Shown piece after piece: positions 36,568 through 45,428 of a DNA stretch of 64,000 bases. The stretch spans positions 124,001 to 188,000 of the forward strand of contig CAJUHR010000001.1 of assembly GCA_910586255.1 (NCBI GenBank). Reading direction: 5' to 3'. Position 1 is the stretch's first letter; every line of letters starts with the position of its first letter. The DNA comes from an uncultured Lachnospiraceae bacterium. GTDB lineage: Bacteria; Bacillota; Clostridia; Lachnospirales; Lachnospiraceae. The translations under genes and the position numbers were made by a program. Below the pieces are notes generated by a model that saw only the letters and a program-made list of their open reading frames with translations, had not been told where the DNA came from and ran no database searches.

Positions 36568-38678
36568 GGTCTGCGGCAAACCTGACGATACCGGGAATCT
36601 GCGGCATGGGGATGTGCTTTCAGATCGATGGCTTCCGTCTGGTATATCTGGGAATTGCTGTGCTGATGTGGGTGGTCAGCGGCGTGTTTTCCCTGGAATA
36701 TATGGCTCACTATGAGAAGAGGAACCGGTATTACTGCTTCTTTCTGGCAACCTTTTTTGCCACGGTCGGCGTTTTTTTGTCAGCAGATTTTTATACCACC
36801 TTTATCTTTTTTGAGATTATGTCTTTTACCTCCTACGTGTGGGTGGCCTTTGACGAGAGGAGGGAGAGCCTGCGGGCGGCGGAAACCTACCTGGCAGTGG
36901 CAGTGATCGGCGGCATGGTAATGCTGATGGGGCTGTTTCTTCTCTATGATCTGGCGGGGACTCTCCGTTTTGATGAGCTTAAAGGGGCGGTTTCTGGCAT
37001 TTCGGGGGCCTCTCGCATGCGTCTGTATGGGGCTTGCGGGCTTCTGCTCTTTGGCTTCGGGGCCAAGGCAGGCTGCTTCCCTCTCCATATCTGGCTGCCG
37101 AAGGCCCATCCGGTGGCCCCGGCCCCGGCCAGCGCCCTGCTGTCGGGAATCCTTACCAAGGCAGGGGTGTTCGGAATTATTGTGGTTTCCTGCGGGCTTT
37201 TAAGGGGCGATTTAGCCTGGGGGACTGTGATTGCCTGTCTGGGGCTTTTAACCATGGTTCTGGGGGCGGTTTTGGCATTGTTTTCCGTCAATTTAAAGAG
37301 AACTTTGGCCTGCTCCTCCGTGTCTCAGATCGGCTTTATCCTGACAGGAATCGGCATGAGCGGCCTTTTGGAGGCAGCAGGGGAGAAAAGCGGCCTGGCA
37401 GTCAGAGGAGCCTTTCTCCATATGGTAAATCACTCCCTGTTTAAGCTGGTATTGTTTCTCTGCGCGGCGGCGGTGTTTATGAATCTTCATCAGCTGAACT
37501 TAAATGACATCCGTGGCTTTGGCAGGAAAAAGCCTCTTCTGATGTTCTGCTTTTTGATGGGGGCATTAGGGATTGGCGGCGTGCCTTTATGGAGCGGGTA
37601 TGTGAGCAAAACCCTTCTCCATGAGAGCATTGTAGAGTACACGACCCGGGTGGCATCCTTTCAGGCCCTCGGCGGTTCGGCATTGCCGGAAAGCCTGAGC
37701 AGAGCGCCGAAAGCCCTCCTGTGGATGGCACGGATTACCGGCACAGCAGGATTTTGGCGCGGGGCCGAGTGGGTGTTTTTAGTGAGCGGAGGGATGACCG
37801 TGGCTTATATGCTCAAGCTGTTTGTGGCCCTGTTTGTGGATCGCCATCCCCTTCGGCAGGAGGAGTTTGACCGGATGTCTTCCTCTTACATGAGACCGGC
37901 CAGCAAAGGAGTGCTTCTGGGGGCAGCGGTGCTTCTGCCCCTTCTTGGAATGACTGCTCATCAGACCATGGATCAGCTGGCGGACTTAGGCCAGGGATTC
38001 TTCGGGCAGACAGAGAAGGCTCATGCCATAGCCTACTTTTCACCGGAAAATCTTAAGGGAGGTCTCATATCAATCGGAATCGGAGCGCTGCTGTATGTGC
38101 TGGTGGTGTGCAGATGGATGATGGGAGAGACAGAAAATGAGGAGAGAAAGTCAGACGGCAGGAGTGATCATAACCGGTGCTACCTGGAACGGTGGCCCTC
38201 CTGGCTGGATCTGGAGGAGTTGGTGTACCGTCCGGTCATTCAGGTGGCGTTGCCGGCCGTGGGAGGCGCGGTATGCAGCTTTGTGGACCGATATGTGATA
38301 ACAGCGCCTCTGACCGCATTCCTGGCCGTATCGGCGGTGGTCTGCCGCGTCATGGACCAGATGGCGGACATTCTGATCCGCACGGCCAGAAGGACCACCC
38401 ACAGCCAACTTCCGGCCGCCTTTTTGGCCGGTTCGCCCCATGACGGGGAGGGCTTAAGAGACAGCTCAGCCGGCGGCAAAGGAGCAGGCCATAAAGGGCG
38501 CGGGAGTGCCGTGATGAAAAGGCAGGAGGAGATTATTCTGGCTCTTGTCAGAATGAAGGAACGGATCCAACGCAACGGAAGGCTGGTGGAGGAGAGCTTT
38601 TCCTTCGGCCTGATGCTGTTTGCCATTGGACTCTGCCTGACATTAGGGTATCTTCTTATGGTTTTTATCAGCCAGTGA
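36564..38678 (+). CDS. Antiporter-like subunit 4 with C-terminal extension (NuoL-like)
   Basis: 704 residues: a 14-span antiporter domain (Glu in IFFEIMSFTSYVW, Lys in GFGAKAGCFPLHIWLPKAHP and LSGILTKAGVF) plus about 200 extra residues with more spans and a charged loop, ending in a final span. The added C-terminal part recalls the lateral arm of NuoL, but I cannot align it. Overlaps subunit 3 by 4 bp (ATGA). Last gene of the operon; no strong terminator follows before the next promoter. Confidence 0.87.
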   Translation: MRSAANLTIPGICGMGMCFQIDGFRLVYLGIAVLMWVVSGVFSLEYMAHYEKRNRYYCFFLATFFATVGVFLSADFYTTFIFFEIMSFTSYVWVAFDERRESLRAAETYLAVAVIGGMVMLMGLFLLYDLAGTLRFDELKGAVSGISGASRMRLYGACGLLLFGFGAKAGCFPLHIWLPKAHPVAPAPASALLSGILTKAGVFGIIVVSCGLLRGDLAWGTVIACLGLLTMVLGAVLALFSVNLKRTLACSSVSQIGFILTGIGMSGLLEAAGEKSGLAVRGAFLHMVNHSLFKLVLFLCAAAVFMNLHQLNLNDIRGFGRKKPLLMFCFLMGALGIGGVPLWSGYVSKTLLHESIVEYTTRVASFQALGGSALPESLSRAPKALLWMARITGTAGFWRGAEWVFLVSGGMTVAYMLKLFVALFVDRHPLRQEEFDRMSSSYMRPASKGVLLGAAVLLPLLGMTAHQTMDQLADLGQGFFGQTEKAHAIAYFSPENLKGGLISIGIGALLYVLVVCRWMMGETENEERKSDGRSDHNRCYLERWPSWLDLEELVYRPVIQVALPAVGGAVCSFVDRYVITAPLTAFLAVSAVVCRVMDQMADILIRTARRTTHSQLPAAFLAGSPHDGEGLRDSSAGGKGAGHKGRGSAVMKRQEEIILALVRMKERIQRNGRLVEESFSFGLMLFAIGLCLTLGYLLMVFISQ

Positions 38679-38701
38679 GATAATTTGTCATTTCCTTTTC
38701 C

Positions 38702-38730
38702 TTGACGGAGCCCTTCCAAGGCTCTATAAT
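38702..38730 (+). promoter_or_regulatory. Promoter of the L,D-transpeptidase gene
   Basis: TTGACG, 17-bp spacer, perfect TATAAT. The spacer contains a short palindrome (GAGCC...GGCTC) that might be an operator. The promoter lies inside the longer upstream reading frame and so rules out starts before about 38737. Confidence 0.82.
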
Positions 38731-38794
38731 GGAGAAGATCTGGAAAAGCAGAAAGAATATGGAATTAAAAGAAAGATCAGAAGGAAGAAGAATT

Positions 38795-40198
38795 ATGAAA
38801 AAGAAAGAAAAATACGGAGCGGGCAGGCTTTTTTTGGCTTTGATGATGACAGGGGCCCTGTCTCTTACAGCTTACGGTGAGGAGAACACCTTTGTTCAGG
38901 GAACCACGGTCAACGGATTGGGAATCAGCAAAATGACCGTGGAGGAGGCAGAGGCCCACATACAAAATTTTTATTCCAATGAATACCAGTTGACAATCCG
39001 GGAGAGGAACGGAGTGACAGAGACCATCCAAGGAAAGGATATCGGATTTTCCGTAGGTCTCCCCGGCGGGGCCTTGGCGGACATCCTTGAGAAGGAAAAT
39101 GCTGCCGGAAGAGTATTCGGTCCGGATGCAGGCAACAGCTACCGGATTCAGCTGGAGAATACATACAGTCCGGAGGCGTTGGAGAGCAGTATTAACAGTC
39201 TGCGCTGCATTGCCGGAAGCAATATCATTACCACCGCGGATGCCCATGTGAGCCAATATGAGGAGGGAAAGCCCTTCACCATTGTTCCGGAGGTGCGGGG
39301 GAACAATGTTTATCCGGACAAGGTGGTTCAGGCCGTCCGGGAGGCGGTGGCCACGGGAGCCACGGAGGTGGACCTGGAGGAAAAGGGCTGCTACTATCCG
39401 ATCCAGGTGACGGCAGACAATGAGCAGCTGAAAAATCTCTGTGATACCATGAACCGGTGCAGGGAGATGGAGATCACCTATGTGTTTGGGGAGGATATGG
39501 AAAGTTTATCCGCCGCTTCCATCTGTTCCTGGATCACGGGCACAATGGACGGGGAGATACAGATAGACAGAGAAAAGGCGGCGGCCTATGTGGCTGAGCT
39601 GGCGGACAAGTATGACACATCTGGAAGGGAGCGGGCTTTCCACACGGCGGACGGCAGAGACATTCAGATCAACGGCGCATACGGCTGGAAGCTGGACCAG
39701 GCGGCGGAGACGGAGGCCCTGATTGCCATGATCCGCACAGGACAGTCTCAGTCCAGAGAGCCCCAGTATGCTCAGAGAGCAGCCCTGCGGGGAGAGCAGG
39801 AGTGGGGTCAGACCTATGTGGAGATTGATTTGACCAATCAGCATGTGTATATGGTGCAGGACGGTACGGTTGTGTGGGATGCGCCCTGTGTGACAGGTAA
39901 TGAGTCCAAGGGCCATCACACGCCTCCCGGTATTTTTACCCTGACCTACAAGCAGCGGGACCGGGTGCTGCGGGGAGCTAAGCGGGCGGACGGAAGCTAC
40001 GAGTATGAATCGCCGGTGTCCTACTGGATGCCCTTTAACGGCGGCATCGGGCTTCACGATGCCAACTGGAGAGGAAGCTTTGGCGGAACCATTTTTAAGA
40101 CCAACGGAAGCCATGGATGTGTGAATCTTCCTCCTGAAAAGACGAGGGCATTGTATGATTTGGTGTATCAGGGCATTCCGGTGATTTGCTACCATTAA
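38795..40198 (+). CDS. L,D-transpeptidase (YkuD) with PG_binding_4 domain
   Basis: Secreted cell-wall enzyme that makes 3-3 peptidoglycan cross-links. 467 residues: signal peptide (about 1-28, ending in TAYG), a PG_binding_4 (VanW-associated) region (about 30-300) and a YkuD domain (about 330-467) with GIGLHDANW and the catalytic SHGCVNLP motif. The start at 38795 is the first Met after the promoter with a purine-rich site (AAGGAAGAAG) before it. Eleven bases separate it from the next gene, so the two are probably co-transcribed. Confidence 0.9.
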   Translation: MKKKEKYGAGRLFLALMMTGALSLTAYGEENTFVQGTTVNGLGISKMTVEEAEAHIQNFYSNEYQLTIRERNGVTETIQGKDIGFSVGLPGGALADILEKENAAGRVFGPDAGNSYRIQLENTYSPEALESSINSLRCIAGSNIITTADAHVSQYEEGKPFTIVPEVRGNNVYPDKVVQAVREAVATGATEVDLEEKGCYYPIQVTADNEQLKNLCDTMNRCREMEITYVFGEDMESLSAASICSWITGTMDGEIQIDREKAAAYVAELADKYDTSGRERAFHTADGRDIQINGAYGWKLDQAAETEALIAMIRTGQSQSREPQYAQRAALRGEQEWGQTYVEIDLTNQHVYMVQDGTVVWDAPCVTGNESKGHHTPPGIFTLTYKQRDRVLRGAKRADGSYEYESPVSYWMPFNGGIGLHDANWRGSFGGTIFKTNGSHGCVNLPPEKTRALYDLVYQGIPVICYH

Positions 40199-40209
40199 GG
40201 GAGGTTGCT

Positions 40210-41106
40210 ATGAAGCTGGTGACATATCAGGTTGGACAGAAAACGGGAGTGGGAGTGATCAGCAGGGACGGAGAGTGGGTGTTTCCCATCCGTTCCATCG
40301 GGCCGGAGTATGGGACAATGCTGGAGGCAATAAAGCAGATGAGTGAGTCGGAGAAGCAGCTTTTGGAGCATGCTTCCGGACAGGAGCCCTATTCCTGTAA
40401 GGGCGCGGCCCGTCTTAAGGAGGTTCGTCTGCTGGCGCCTGTTCCCGTGCCGGAGCAGGACATTATCTGCCTGGGCATCAATTATATGGACCATGCAGAA
40501 GAGTCTGCCCGGTTCAGAAAAAGAGATTTTGACGGAAAACGTCCCTATGCGGTATATTTTTCCAAGAGAGTCAACCGGGCCGTTGCGGACCGGGAGGCAA
40601 TCCCCGCCCATGAGGGGCTGGTGGACAGTCTGGACTATGAGGCGGAGCTTGCCTTTATTTTGGGAAAAGACGCCAGGAACGTGGCGCCTGAGCATGTAAG
40701 AGAATACATATTCGGCTATACCATTCTCAATGATGTCAGTGCCAGAAATGTTCAGAACCGGCACAATCAGTGGTATTTTGGGAAAAGCTTAGAAGGCTTT
40801 GCTCCCATGGGCCCCTGTGTGCTGACCGCGGACTCGGTGGCATATCCGCCGTGCCTGTACATCCGCTCCTACGTAAACGGGGAGCTTCGTCAAAGCAGCA
40901 ATACGGACAAGCTGATTTTCGGCATTGATCACATTGTCAGTGAACTGTCTGCGGGAATGACTTTGAAGGCAGGAACCATCATTTCCACGGGGACTCCCTC
41001 CGGCGTGGGAATGGGCTTTGACCCGCCGAGATTTTTGAAGGCGGGAGATGAGGTGGTCTGCGAGGTGGAGGGAATCGGAAGAATTGTCAATGTGGTGGAG
41101 CGGTAG
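40210..41106 (+). CDS. Fumarylacetoacetate hydrolase (FAH) family protein
   Basis: 298-residue soluble metal-dependent hydrolase or isomerase of the FAH superfamily. Motifs: CLGINYMDHAEE, DSLDYEAELAFILGK (metal ligands), YTILNDVSARNVQ and IISTGTPSGVGMGFDPP. Family members act on acylpyruvates, catechol-pathway intermediates or oxaloacetate; the substrate here cannot be told. The start at 40210 follows GGGAGG; an in-frame Met at 40186 would overlap the upstream gene. Confidence 0.9.
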   Translation: MKLVTYQVGQKTGVGVISRDGEWVFPIRSIGPEYGTMLEAIKQMSESEKQLLEHASGQEPYSCKGAARLKEVRLLAPVPVPEQDIICLGINYMDHAEESARFRKRDFDGKRPYAVYFSKRVNRAVADREAIPAHEGLVDSLDYEAELAFILGKDARNVAPEHVREYIFGYTILNDVSARNVQNRHNQWYFGKSLEGFAPMGPCVLTADSVAYPPCLYIRSYVNGELRQSSNTDKLIFGIDHIVSELSAGMTLKAGTIISTGTPSGVGMGFDPPRFLKAGDEVVCEVEGIGRIVNVVER

Positions 41107-41131
41107 AGTGAGAGCGGTCTGCCCAGATATA

Positions 41132-41169
41132 GACAGGGGAATGAATCTGAAAGGATTCATTCCCCTGTC
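41132..41169 (+). terminator. Hairpin terminator after the FAH gene
   Basis: A perfect 16-bp stem GACAGGGGAATGAATC / GATTCATTCCCCTGTC with a 6-base loop, followed by TTCGGTT. Confidence 0.85.
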
Positions 41170-41230
41170 TTCGGTTATACGGTTTTTGAGTAATCAATAG
41201 TTAGCAGCTAAGGCGGAGTACTGTAATGAC

Positions 41231-41259
41231 TTGACACATGACAAGTGAATATTTATACT
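41231..41259 (+). promoter_or_regulatory. Orphan consensus-like promoter in the 41.1-41.5 kb gap
   Basis: TTGACA, 17-bp spacer, TATACT. No ORF with a ribosome binding site follows within the roughly 220 bp before the rubrerythrin terminator. The -35 lies in a small inverted repeat (ACTTG...CAAGT). It may drive a small RNA; nothing else is visible in the gap. Confidence 0.4.
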
Positions 41260-41411
41260 GTAGTTGTAGTAAATGTTATATCGGAGGCGCGGTATCTGGC
41301 CTGGCTGAGGGACACAGGAAAGAAAGGTCCTGGAATCTGGTACAATCGGGAATCATCAGATTCAGAGCAGTAGGATTTTAATTTCCGGCAAAGGGCAACA
41401 AAAGGACAATC

Positions 41412-41446
41412 AAAAAGGGAACAAACCATTTTCGGTTCATTCCCTT
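41412..41446 (-). terminator. Terminator of the rubrerythrin gene
   Basis: On the minus strand AAGGGAATGAACC pairs with GGTTTGTTCCCTT (one G-T pair), followed by TTT and GATT. Confidence 0.88.
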
Positions 41447-41480
41447 AATCTCAAAAATCCTCTAAAACCCGGCGTTCTGA

Positions 41481-42023
41481 TTAGCCAAAGTATCTCTTCA
41501 GCAGACCCTCGAAAGCCTTGCCGTGTCTGGCCTCGTCCCGTGCCATCTCGTGAACCGTGTCATGAATGGCATCCAGGTTGGCAGCTTTGGCTCTCTTTGC
41601 TAAGTCAAACTTGCCGGCAGTAGCGCCGTTCTCAGCCTCTACGCGCAGCTCCAGATTCTTCTTGGTGCTGTCGGTGACAACCTCGCCCAAAAGCTCTGCA
41701 AACTTGGCAGCATGCTCAGCCTCCTCGTAGGCAGCCTTCTCCCAGTACAGACCGATCTCCGGATAGCCCTCTCTGTGGGCAACTCTTGCCATGGCCAGGT
41801 ACATGCCGACCTCGGTGCACTCGCCGTTAAAGTTGGCTCTTAAGTCAGCCATAATATCTTCACTTACGCCCTGAGCAACTCCTACCACATGCTCAGCAGC
41901 CCAGCTTCTTTCGCCGCCCTGCTCTACAAACTTGGAAGCGGGAGCTTTACACTGGGGGCAGGACTCCGGAGCAGAAGGACCCTCATGAACATAACCGCAT
42001 ACAGAACAAACCCATTTCTTCAT
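41481..42023 (-). CDS. Reverse rubrerythrin (NADH peroxidase type)
   Basis: 180-residue cytoplasmic non-heme iron protein that removes hydrogen peroxide in anaerobes. The rubredoxin domain comes first (CSVCGYVHEG, then SCPQCKAPASKF; residues 5-35), followed by a ferritin-like diiron domain (about 40-178) with ECTEVGMY, EKAAYEEAEHA and MARDEARHGKAFEG, the order of reverse rubrerythrins. The start at 42023 follows AAGGAGA; the upstream open frame lacks family sequence. A 7-1-7 PerR-type box covers the start of transcription, so peroxide induction is likely. Confidence 0.94.
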   Translation of the reverse strand: MKKWVCSVCGYVHEGPSAPESCPQCKAPASKFVEQGGERSWAAEHVVGVAQGVSEDIMADLRANFNGECTEVGMYLAMARVAHREGYPEIGLYWEKAAYEEAEHAAKFAELLGEVVTDSTKKNLELRVEAENGATAGKFDLAKRAKAANLDAIHDTVHEMARDEARHGKAFEGLLKRYFG

Positions 42024-42094
42024 AAACACAATCTCCTTTTCTTTTATAAAAATTATTTGTCTTACATTAATCGGTAACCGGTGCTGCTTGAAAA

Positions 42095-42143
42095 CAGTAA
42101 TGATTACTGATATTAATTTAGCATATCCAAAGATAAATGTCAA
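42095..42143 (-). promoter_or_regulatory. Rubrerythrin promoter with PerR-type box
   Basis: Minus-strand TTGACA (42138-42143), 17-bp spacer, TAAATT (42115-42120). A perfect 15-bp palindrome CAGTAATGATTACTG (42095-42109) sits at the expected transcription start, the usual position for repression by a Fur/PerR protein. Confidence 0.78.
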
Positions 42144-42209
42144 TCAGTTTTTGAGAAAATTTTTCACTTGTTAATCACCATTTATTAGGAATTGTCATAA
42201 AATATTTCC

Positions 42210-42614
42210 TTATGACGGTTCCTGGGCCGGTTTTTTGGAGCATGGAGCGCAGAAACCGTAAAAATATATGGTATGGCTGTCCACGGATCCTCCCAGGGCA
42301 ATCTCAGCCTGACGCTGCAGCTCCTCAAGAGGCATCAGGGGAAGATCGATTACGGCGCCGCAATGTCGACATATGAAATGATAGTGGGGGGTGGTATTCC
42401 AGTCAAAGTGATCCTTTCCATCTCCACACGCCAGCTTTTGAATCTCTCCTAAATCGGATAAGAGATTCAGATTCCGGTAGACGGTTCCTAAGCTGATGTT
42501 GGGAAAGGCTTCCCGAAGCTCGGTGTAAATAATATCTGCCGTGGGATGGTCTGTACGCCCGGCAAGACATTCCTTTATGGATTCCCGCTGCCGGCTGTAT
42601 TTCAAAATTTTCAT
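42210..42614 (-). CDS. perR: Fur-family regulator, PerR type
   Basis: 134-residue metal-dependent repressor. An N-terminal winged helix (ISLGTVYRNLNLLSDLGEI) is followed by the dimer/metal domain with HFDWNTTPHYHFICRHCG and a second CAPC pair, forming the structural zinc site. Fur-family proteins with this spacing next to rubrerythrin are usually peroxide sensors. The start at 42614 follows AAAGGGAG; an ATG six codons upstream has none. Its own promoter carries a box like that of the rubrerythrin gene, indicating self-regulation. Confidence 0.88.
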   Translation of the reverse strand: MKILKYSRQRESIKECLAGRTDHPTADIIYTELREAFPNISLGTVYRNLNLLSDLGEIQKLACGDGKDHFDWNTTPHYHFICRHCGAVIDLPLMPLEELQRQAEIALGGSVDSHTIYFYGFCAPCSKKPAQEPS

Positions 42615-42648
42615 AACCAGCTCCCTTTCCATAATTTAGATAAAATAA

Positions 42649-42691
42649 TAATAATCATTACTATTTTACAAAAAAATCAAATTTCTGTCAA
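42649..42691 (-). promoter_or_regulatory. perR promoter with PerR-type box
   Basis: Minus-strand TTGACA (42686-42691), 17-bp spacer, TAAAAT (42663-42668), then TAATAATCATTACTA (42649-42663), a 7-1-7 palindrome with one mismatch. Same geometry as the rubrerythrin promoter. Confidence 0.78.
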
Positions 42692-42766
42692 GATTATATG
42701 GAAAGGAAAATTTCTCCATTCATGGGATAACTGTTACGATATAAGCAAACAGTGATATTCCCCTAG

Positions 42767-43705
42767 CTACAGCACTTCCTTCGCCACCCGTATAAACTCC
42801 CGGGCTGCCTGAGACATATAATGGCCTTTGTAAAAACCAATCCCCAGTGTCCCGTGGGCCTTGGGATAGTCCAGGGAGTAGAAATTCATGGAGGTGTTCT
42901 GATTGACCTTGTCCTTGAAATCCTTGTGACTGGAAATAAACATTTTGGGATAAAAGGTGATCCCCATCCCACGGATGGCCAGAGCCAGAACGGTCTCAAT
43001 ATTTTCGGTTTCCAGCACAATCCGGGGGGTGATCTGGGCATCCTCAAGCATTTCGTCAGCCAGAGTCCGCACCCGGTTTCCCTCATTGATCAGAAGGAAG
43101 GGACAGCGGCTTAGAAGGGACAGATCCGTGTGTTCGTTCAGCCGTGCCTTGATCTCCTCCAGATGGCCCGGAAAGGACCGCTCCAGCACGGCGTCCGAGA
43201 CGGCAAGCAGAATCTCCTCCTCGCATATGGGGACGGTTCCCACATTTTCCACCTTGAAGGGAAGCATGCCGATGATTAAGTCCACATCACCGTGAAGGAG
43301 CCCGTTGTCCAGCATGGTGGAATTGCCCTCCATAAGGTGCAGCTCAATGTTGGGAAACTGTTCCCGATAGGTAGGCAGGATCTCCGGAAGAATCACCCGT
43401 CCCCGGGTGTGGGACAAGCCAATGGTCAGCCTTCCCACGGAAAAGTCTTTGATGTCAGCTAACTCCCGATAGGTCTCATCCTTCAGGGCCAGAAGCTGAC
43501 GGGCCCGCTTTTTTAAGGCCTGTCCGGCATAGGTCAGAGTCAGAGGGCTGGTCCGGTTAAATAAAACCACCCCGAACTCCTTTTCCATATTGGAAATATG
43601 GTTGCTTAAGGATTGCTGGGAGATAAAGAGCTGCTTGGCAGCCTTGGTAAAATTAAGCTCCTCTGCCGCCACCAGAAAGTATTCCAGATTGAGAAAATTA
43701 ATCAT
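42767..43705 (-). CDS. LysR-family transcriptional regulator
   Basis: 312 residues: N-terminal helix-turn-helix (LEYFLVAAEELNFTKAAKQL, then ISQQSLSNHISNMEKEFG) and a periplasmic-binding-fold effector domain (about 90-300). The start at 43705 follows AGGAGG with 8 bp spacing. The first 8 bases overlap the end of the PHP hydrolase gene upstream, so the two are co-transcribed. Target and effector are unknown. Confidence 0.9.
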   Translation of the reverse strand: MINFLNLEYFLVAAEELNFTKAAKQLFISQQSLSNHISNMEKEFGVVLFNRTSPLTLTYAGQALKKRARQLLALKDETYRELADIKDFSVGRLTIGLSHTRGRVILPEILPTYREQFPNIELHLMEGNSTMLDNGLLHGDVDLIIGMLPFKVENVGTVPICEEEILLAVSDAVLERSFPGHLEEIKARLNEHTDLSLLSRCPFLLINEGNRVRTLADEMLEDAQITPRIVLETENIETVLALAIRGMGITFYPKMFISSHKDFKDKVNQNTSMNFYSLDYPKAHGTLGIGFYKGHYMSQAAREFIRVAKEVL

Positions 43706-44447
43706 GGTCAGGGCCTCCTGAGGCAAGCAGTTTTTTTAGGGAAGGAATAAATGCAGCGGCCTTTGAAAGGGAATTATTGACAATTAGCTCTTCGGGAAAT
43801 CCGATCTCCTCAAGAAGGCTGTGTACGCGGGAATGGTTCCCCACATCCACCTCGCAGTGGGCATCGCTGTCTAGGATCACCGGCACCTGATAGTGCCTGC
43901 AGTATTCCAGCATGGAGATAGCGTTTTTTCGGGAATCTTTCCGGTTGCAGGCCGGATGGAGGGAGCTGTTGTTAATCTCCAAAAGAACATGATGCTCCTT
44001 GGCGCCGCATACTATGGTTTCGTAGTCCACAGGAAAACGGCCGTCATCGGGATGTCCGATGATGTGAACAATGGGATTTTTCATGGCGCCTAAATAGGCG
44101 GCAGTGTTTTGAGAGACGGTGCCGCAGGTGTAGCAGGGCTCATGAATGCTGGCGATTCCCAGATCCAGTCCCTTCTGGTAGCGGGGCTCTAAATCCAGCC
44201 CGCCTTTGTAGTCCACAATATTTAGTTCACAGCCCATCAAAAGCCGGACACCGTAGAGCTCTCTGGGAATTACTTTAAAATTGAGAAAATAAAAGGGATG
44301 GCAGGCGCCGGGAATTTTCGGGGCGTGATCCGTGACCCCCAAAAGCTTTAAACCCTTGTGGGAAGCGGCTTTGACCATCTCATATAATGTGTTGTAGGCA
44401 TGCCCGCTGGCAATGGTGTGGGTATGCAGATCCAAGATGTCATTCAT
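43698..44447 (-). CDS. PHP-domain phosphatase/hydrolase (YcdX-like)
   Basis: 249-residue metal-dependent hydrolase. The metal ligands of the PHP fold are visible: DLHTHTIASGHA, GVTDHAP, MGCELNI, IASIHEP, HIIGHPDDGRF and DSDAHCEVDVG. YcdX-like proteins bind three metals and hydrolyse phosphate esters; the substrate is unknown. It overlaps the LysR gene downstream. Confidence 0.9.
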   Translation of the reverse strand: MNDILDLHTHTIASGHAYNTLYEMVKAASHKGLKLLGVTDHAPKIPGACHPFYFLNFKVIPRELYGVRLLMGCELNIVDYKGGLDLEPRYQKGLDLGIASIHEPCYTCGTVSQNTAAYLGAMKNPIVHIIGHPDDGRFPVDYETIVCGAKEHHVLLEINNSSLHPACNRKDSRKNAISMLEYCRHYQVPVILDSDAHCEVDVGNHSRVHSLLEEIGFPEELIVNNSLSKAAAFIPSLKKLLASGGPDHD

Positions 44448-44617
44448 GATGATTGTTCCTTATACTCCTTTAAAAATATGCATGAAACCAAACCGTAACG
44501 AGTATAGCATATTTTTCCTCAGAAAACTATAGAAAAATACGCGAAAATGTGGTAAAGTCTTTCGTAGAGCCGGAACGGTAGTCCGGTAATGAGACACAAG
44601 TGAAGGAGTGTTAGACA

Positions 44618-45427
44618 ATGAACGAAGAAGTAATGAACACAGAGGTAAACACTGCAGAGGCAAATGCCCCTGAGACAACCCAGGAGGCAAAGGCAGAGCC
44701 GGTGAAGGCGGAGGAGCCCGCCCAGTCCATGGCAGACCTGGCTAATGAGCTGGAGGCCTCCTATAAGGAATTTGACCAGCGCCATAATGATTATCAGGAG
44801 CAGGAGGGACCGGATGCCCAGAAGTGGGCGGATCTTCTGGAGAAGATGCAGGATAAGACCGTTATAAAGGTAAAGATCAAAGAGGCGGTTAAGGCAGGTG
44901 TGGTGGCATATATTGACGATATCCAGGGATTTATCCCCGCGTCTCACATTTCCACCAAATATGTGGAAAAGCTGGAGGACTGGGTAGGCAAGTATTTGGA
45001 GGTAGTACCGATTACCGTGGAGCCTGAGCGCAAGAAGCTGGTTCTCTCCGGCCGTGTTGTGATGAAGGAGAGAGAGGCAGCTGAGAAGGCGGCCAAAATG
45101 GCAGCCGTGAAGGTCGGCGCCGTCTTGGAGGGCACGGTGGATTCCATCAAGGATTACGGTGCTTTTGTGGATTTGGAAGCAGGAGTCACCGGACTTTTGC
45201 ATGTGTCCCAGATCAGCACCCAGCGGATCAAGCATCCTGGCGTTGTTTTAAAGGAAGGCCAGAAGGTGACCGTGAAGGTGATCGGTGTGGGCGATGGCCG
45301 CGTTAGCCTCAGCATGAAGGCATTAGAGCAGGGAGAGGAGACTCCCAAGGAGGAGGTATTCAACTACAAGGAGTCCGGAGCCGCCACCACAGGACTCGCC
45401 TCCTTGTTAAAGGATATTAAGCTTTAA
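44618..45427 (+). CDS. S1 RNA-binding domain protein (RpsA-like)
   Basis: 269 residues: an acidic, disordered N-terminus (1-75), then two S1 domains (about 85-155 and 170-240; the second with GTVDSIKDYGAFVDLEAGVT and GRVSLSMKAL). Such short two-domain S1 proteins of Firmicutes bind RNA and may substitute for ribosomal protein S1. RBS GAAGGAG precedes the ATG. The next gene, a small alarmone synthetase, starts 2 bp after the stop. Confidence 0.87.
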   Translation: MNEEVMNTEVNTAEANAPETTQEAKAEPVKAEEPAQSMADLANELEASYKEFDQRHNDYQEQEGPDAQKWADLLEKMQDKTVIKVKIKEAVKAGVVAYIDDIQGFIPASHISTKYVEKLEDWVGKYLEVVPITVEPERKKLVLSGRVVMKEREAAEKAAKMAAVKVGAVLEGTVDSIKDYGAFVDLEAGVTGLLHVSQISTQRIKHPGVVLKEGQKVTVKVIGVGDGRVSLSMKALEQGEETPKEEVFNYKESGAATTGLASLLKDIKL

Positions 45428-45428
45428 A

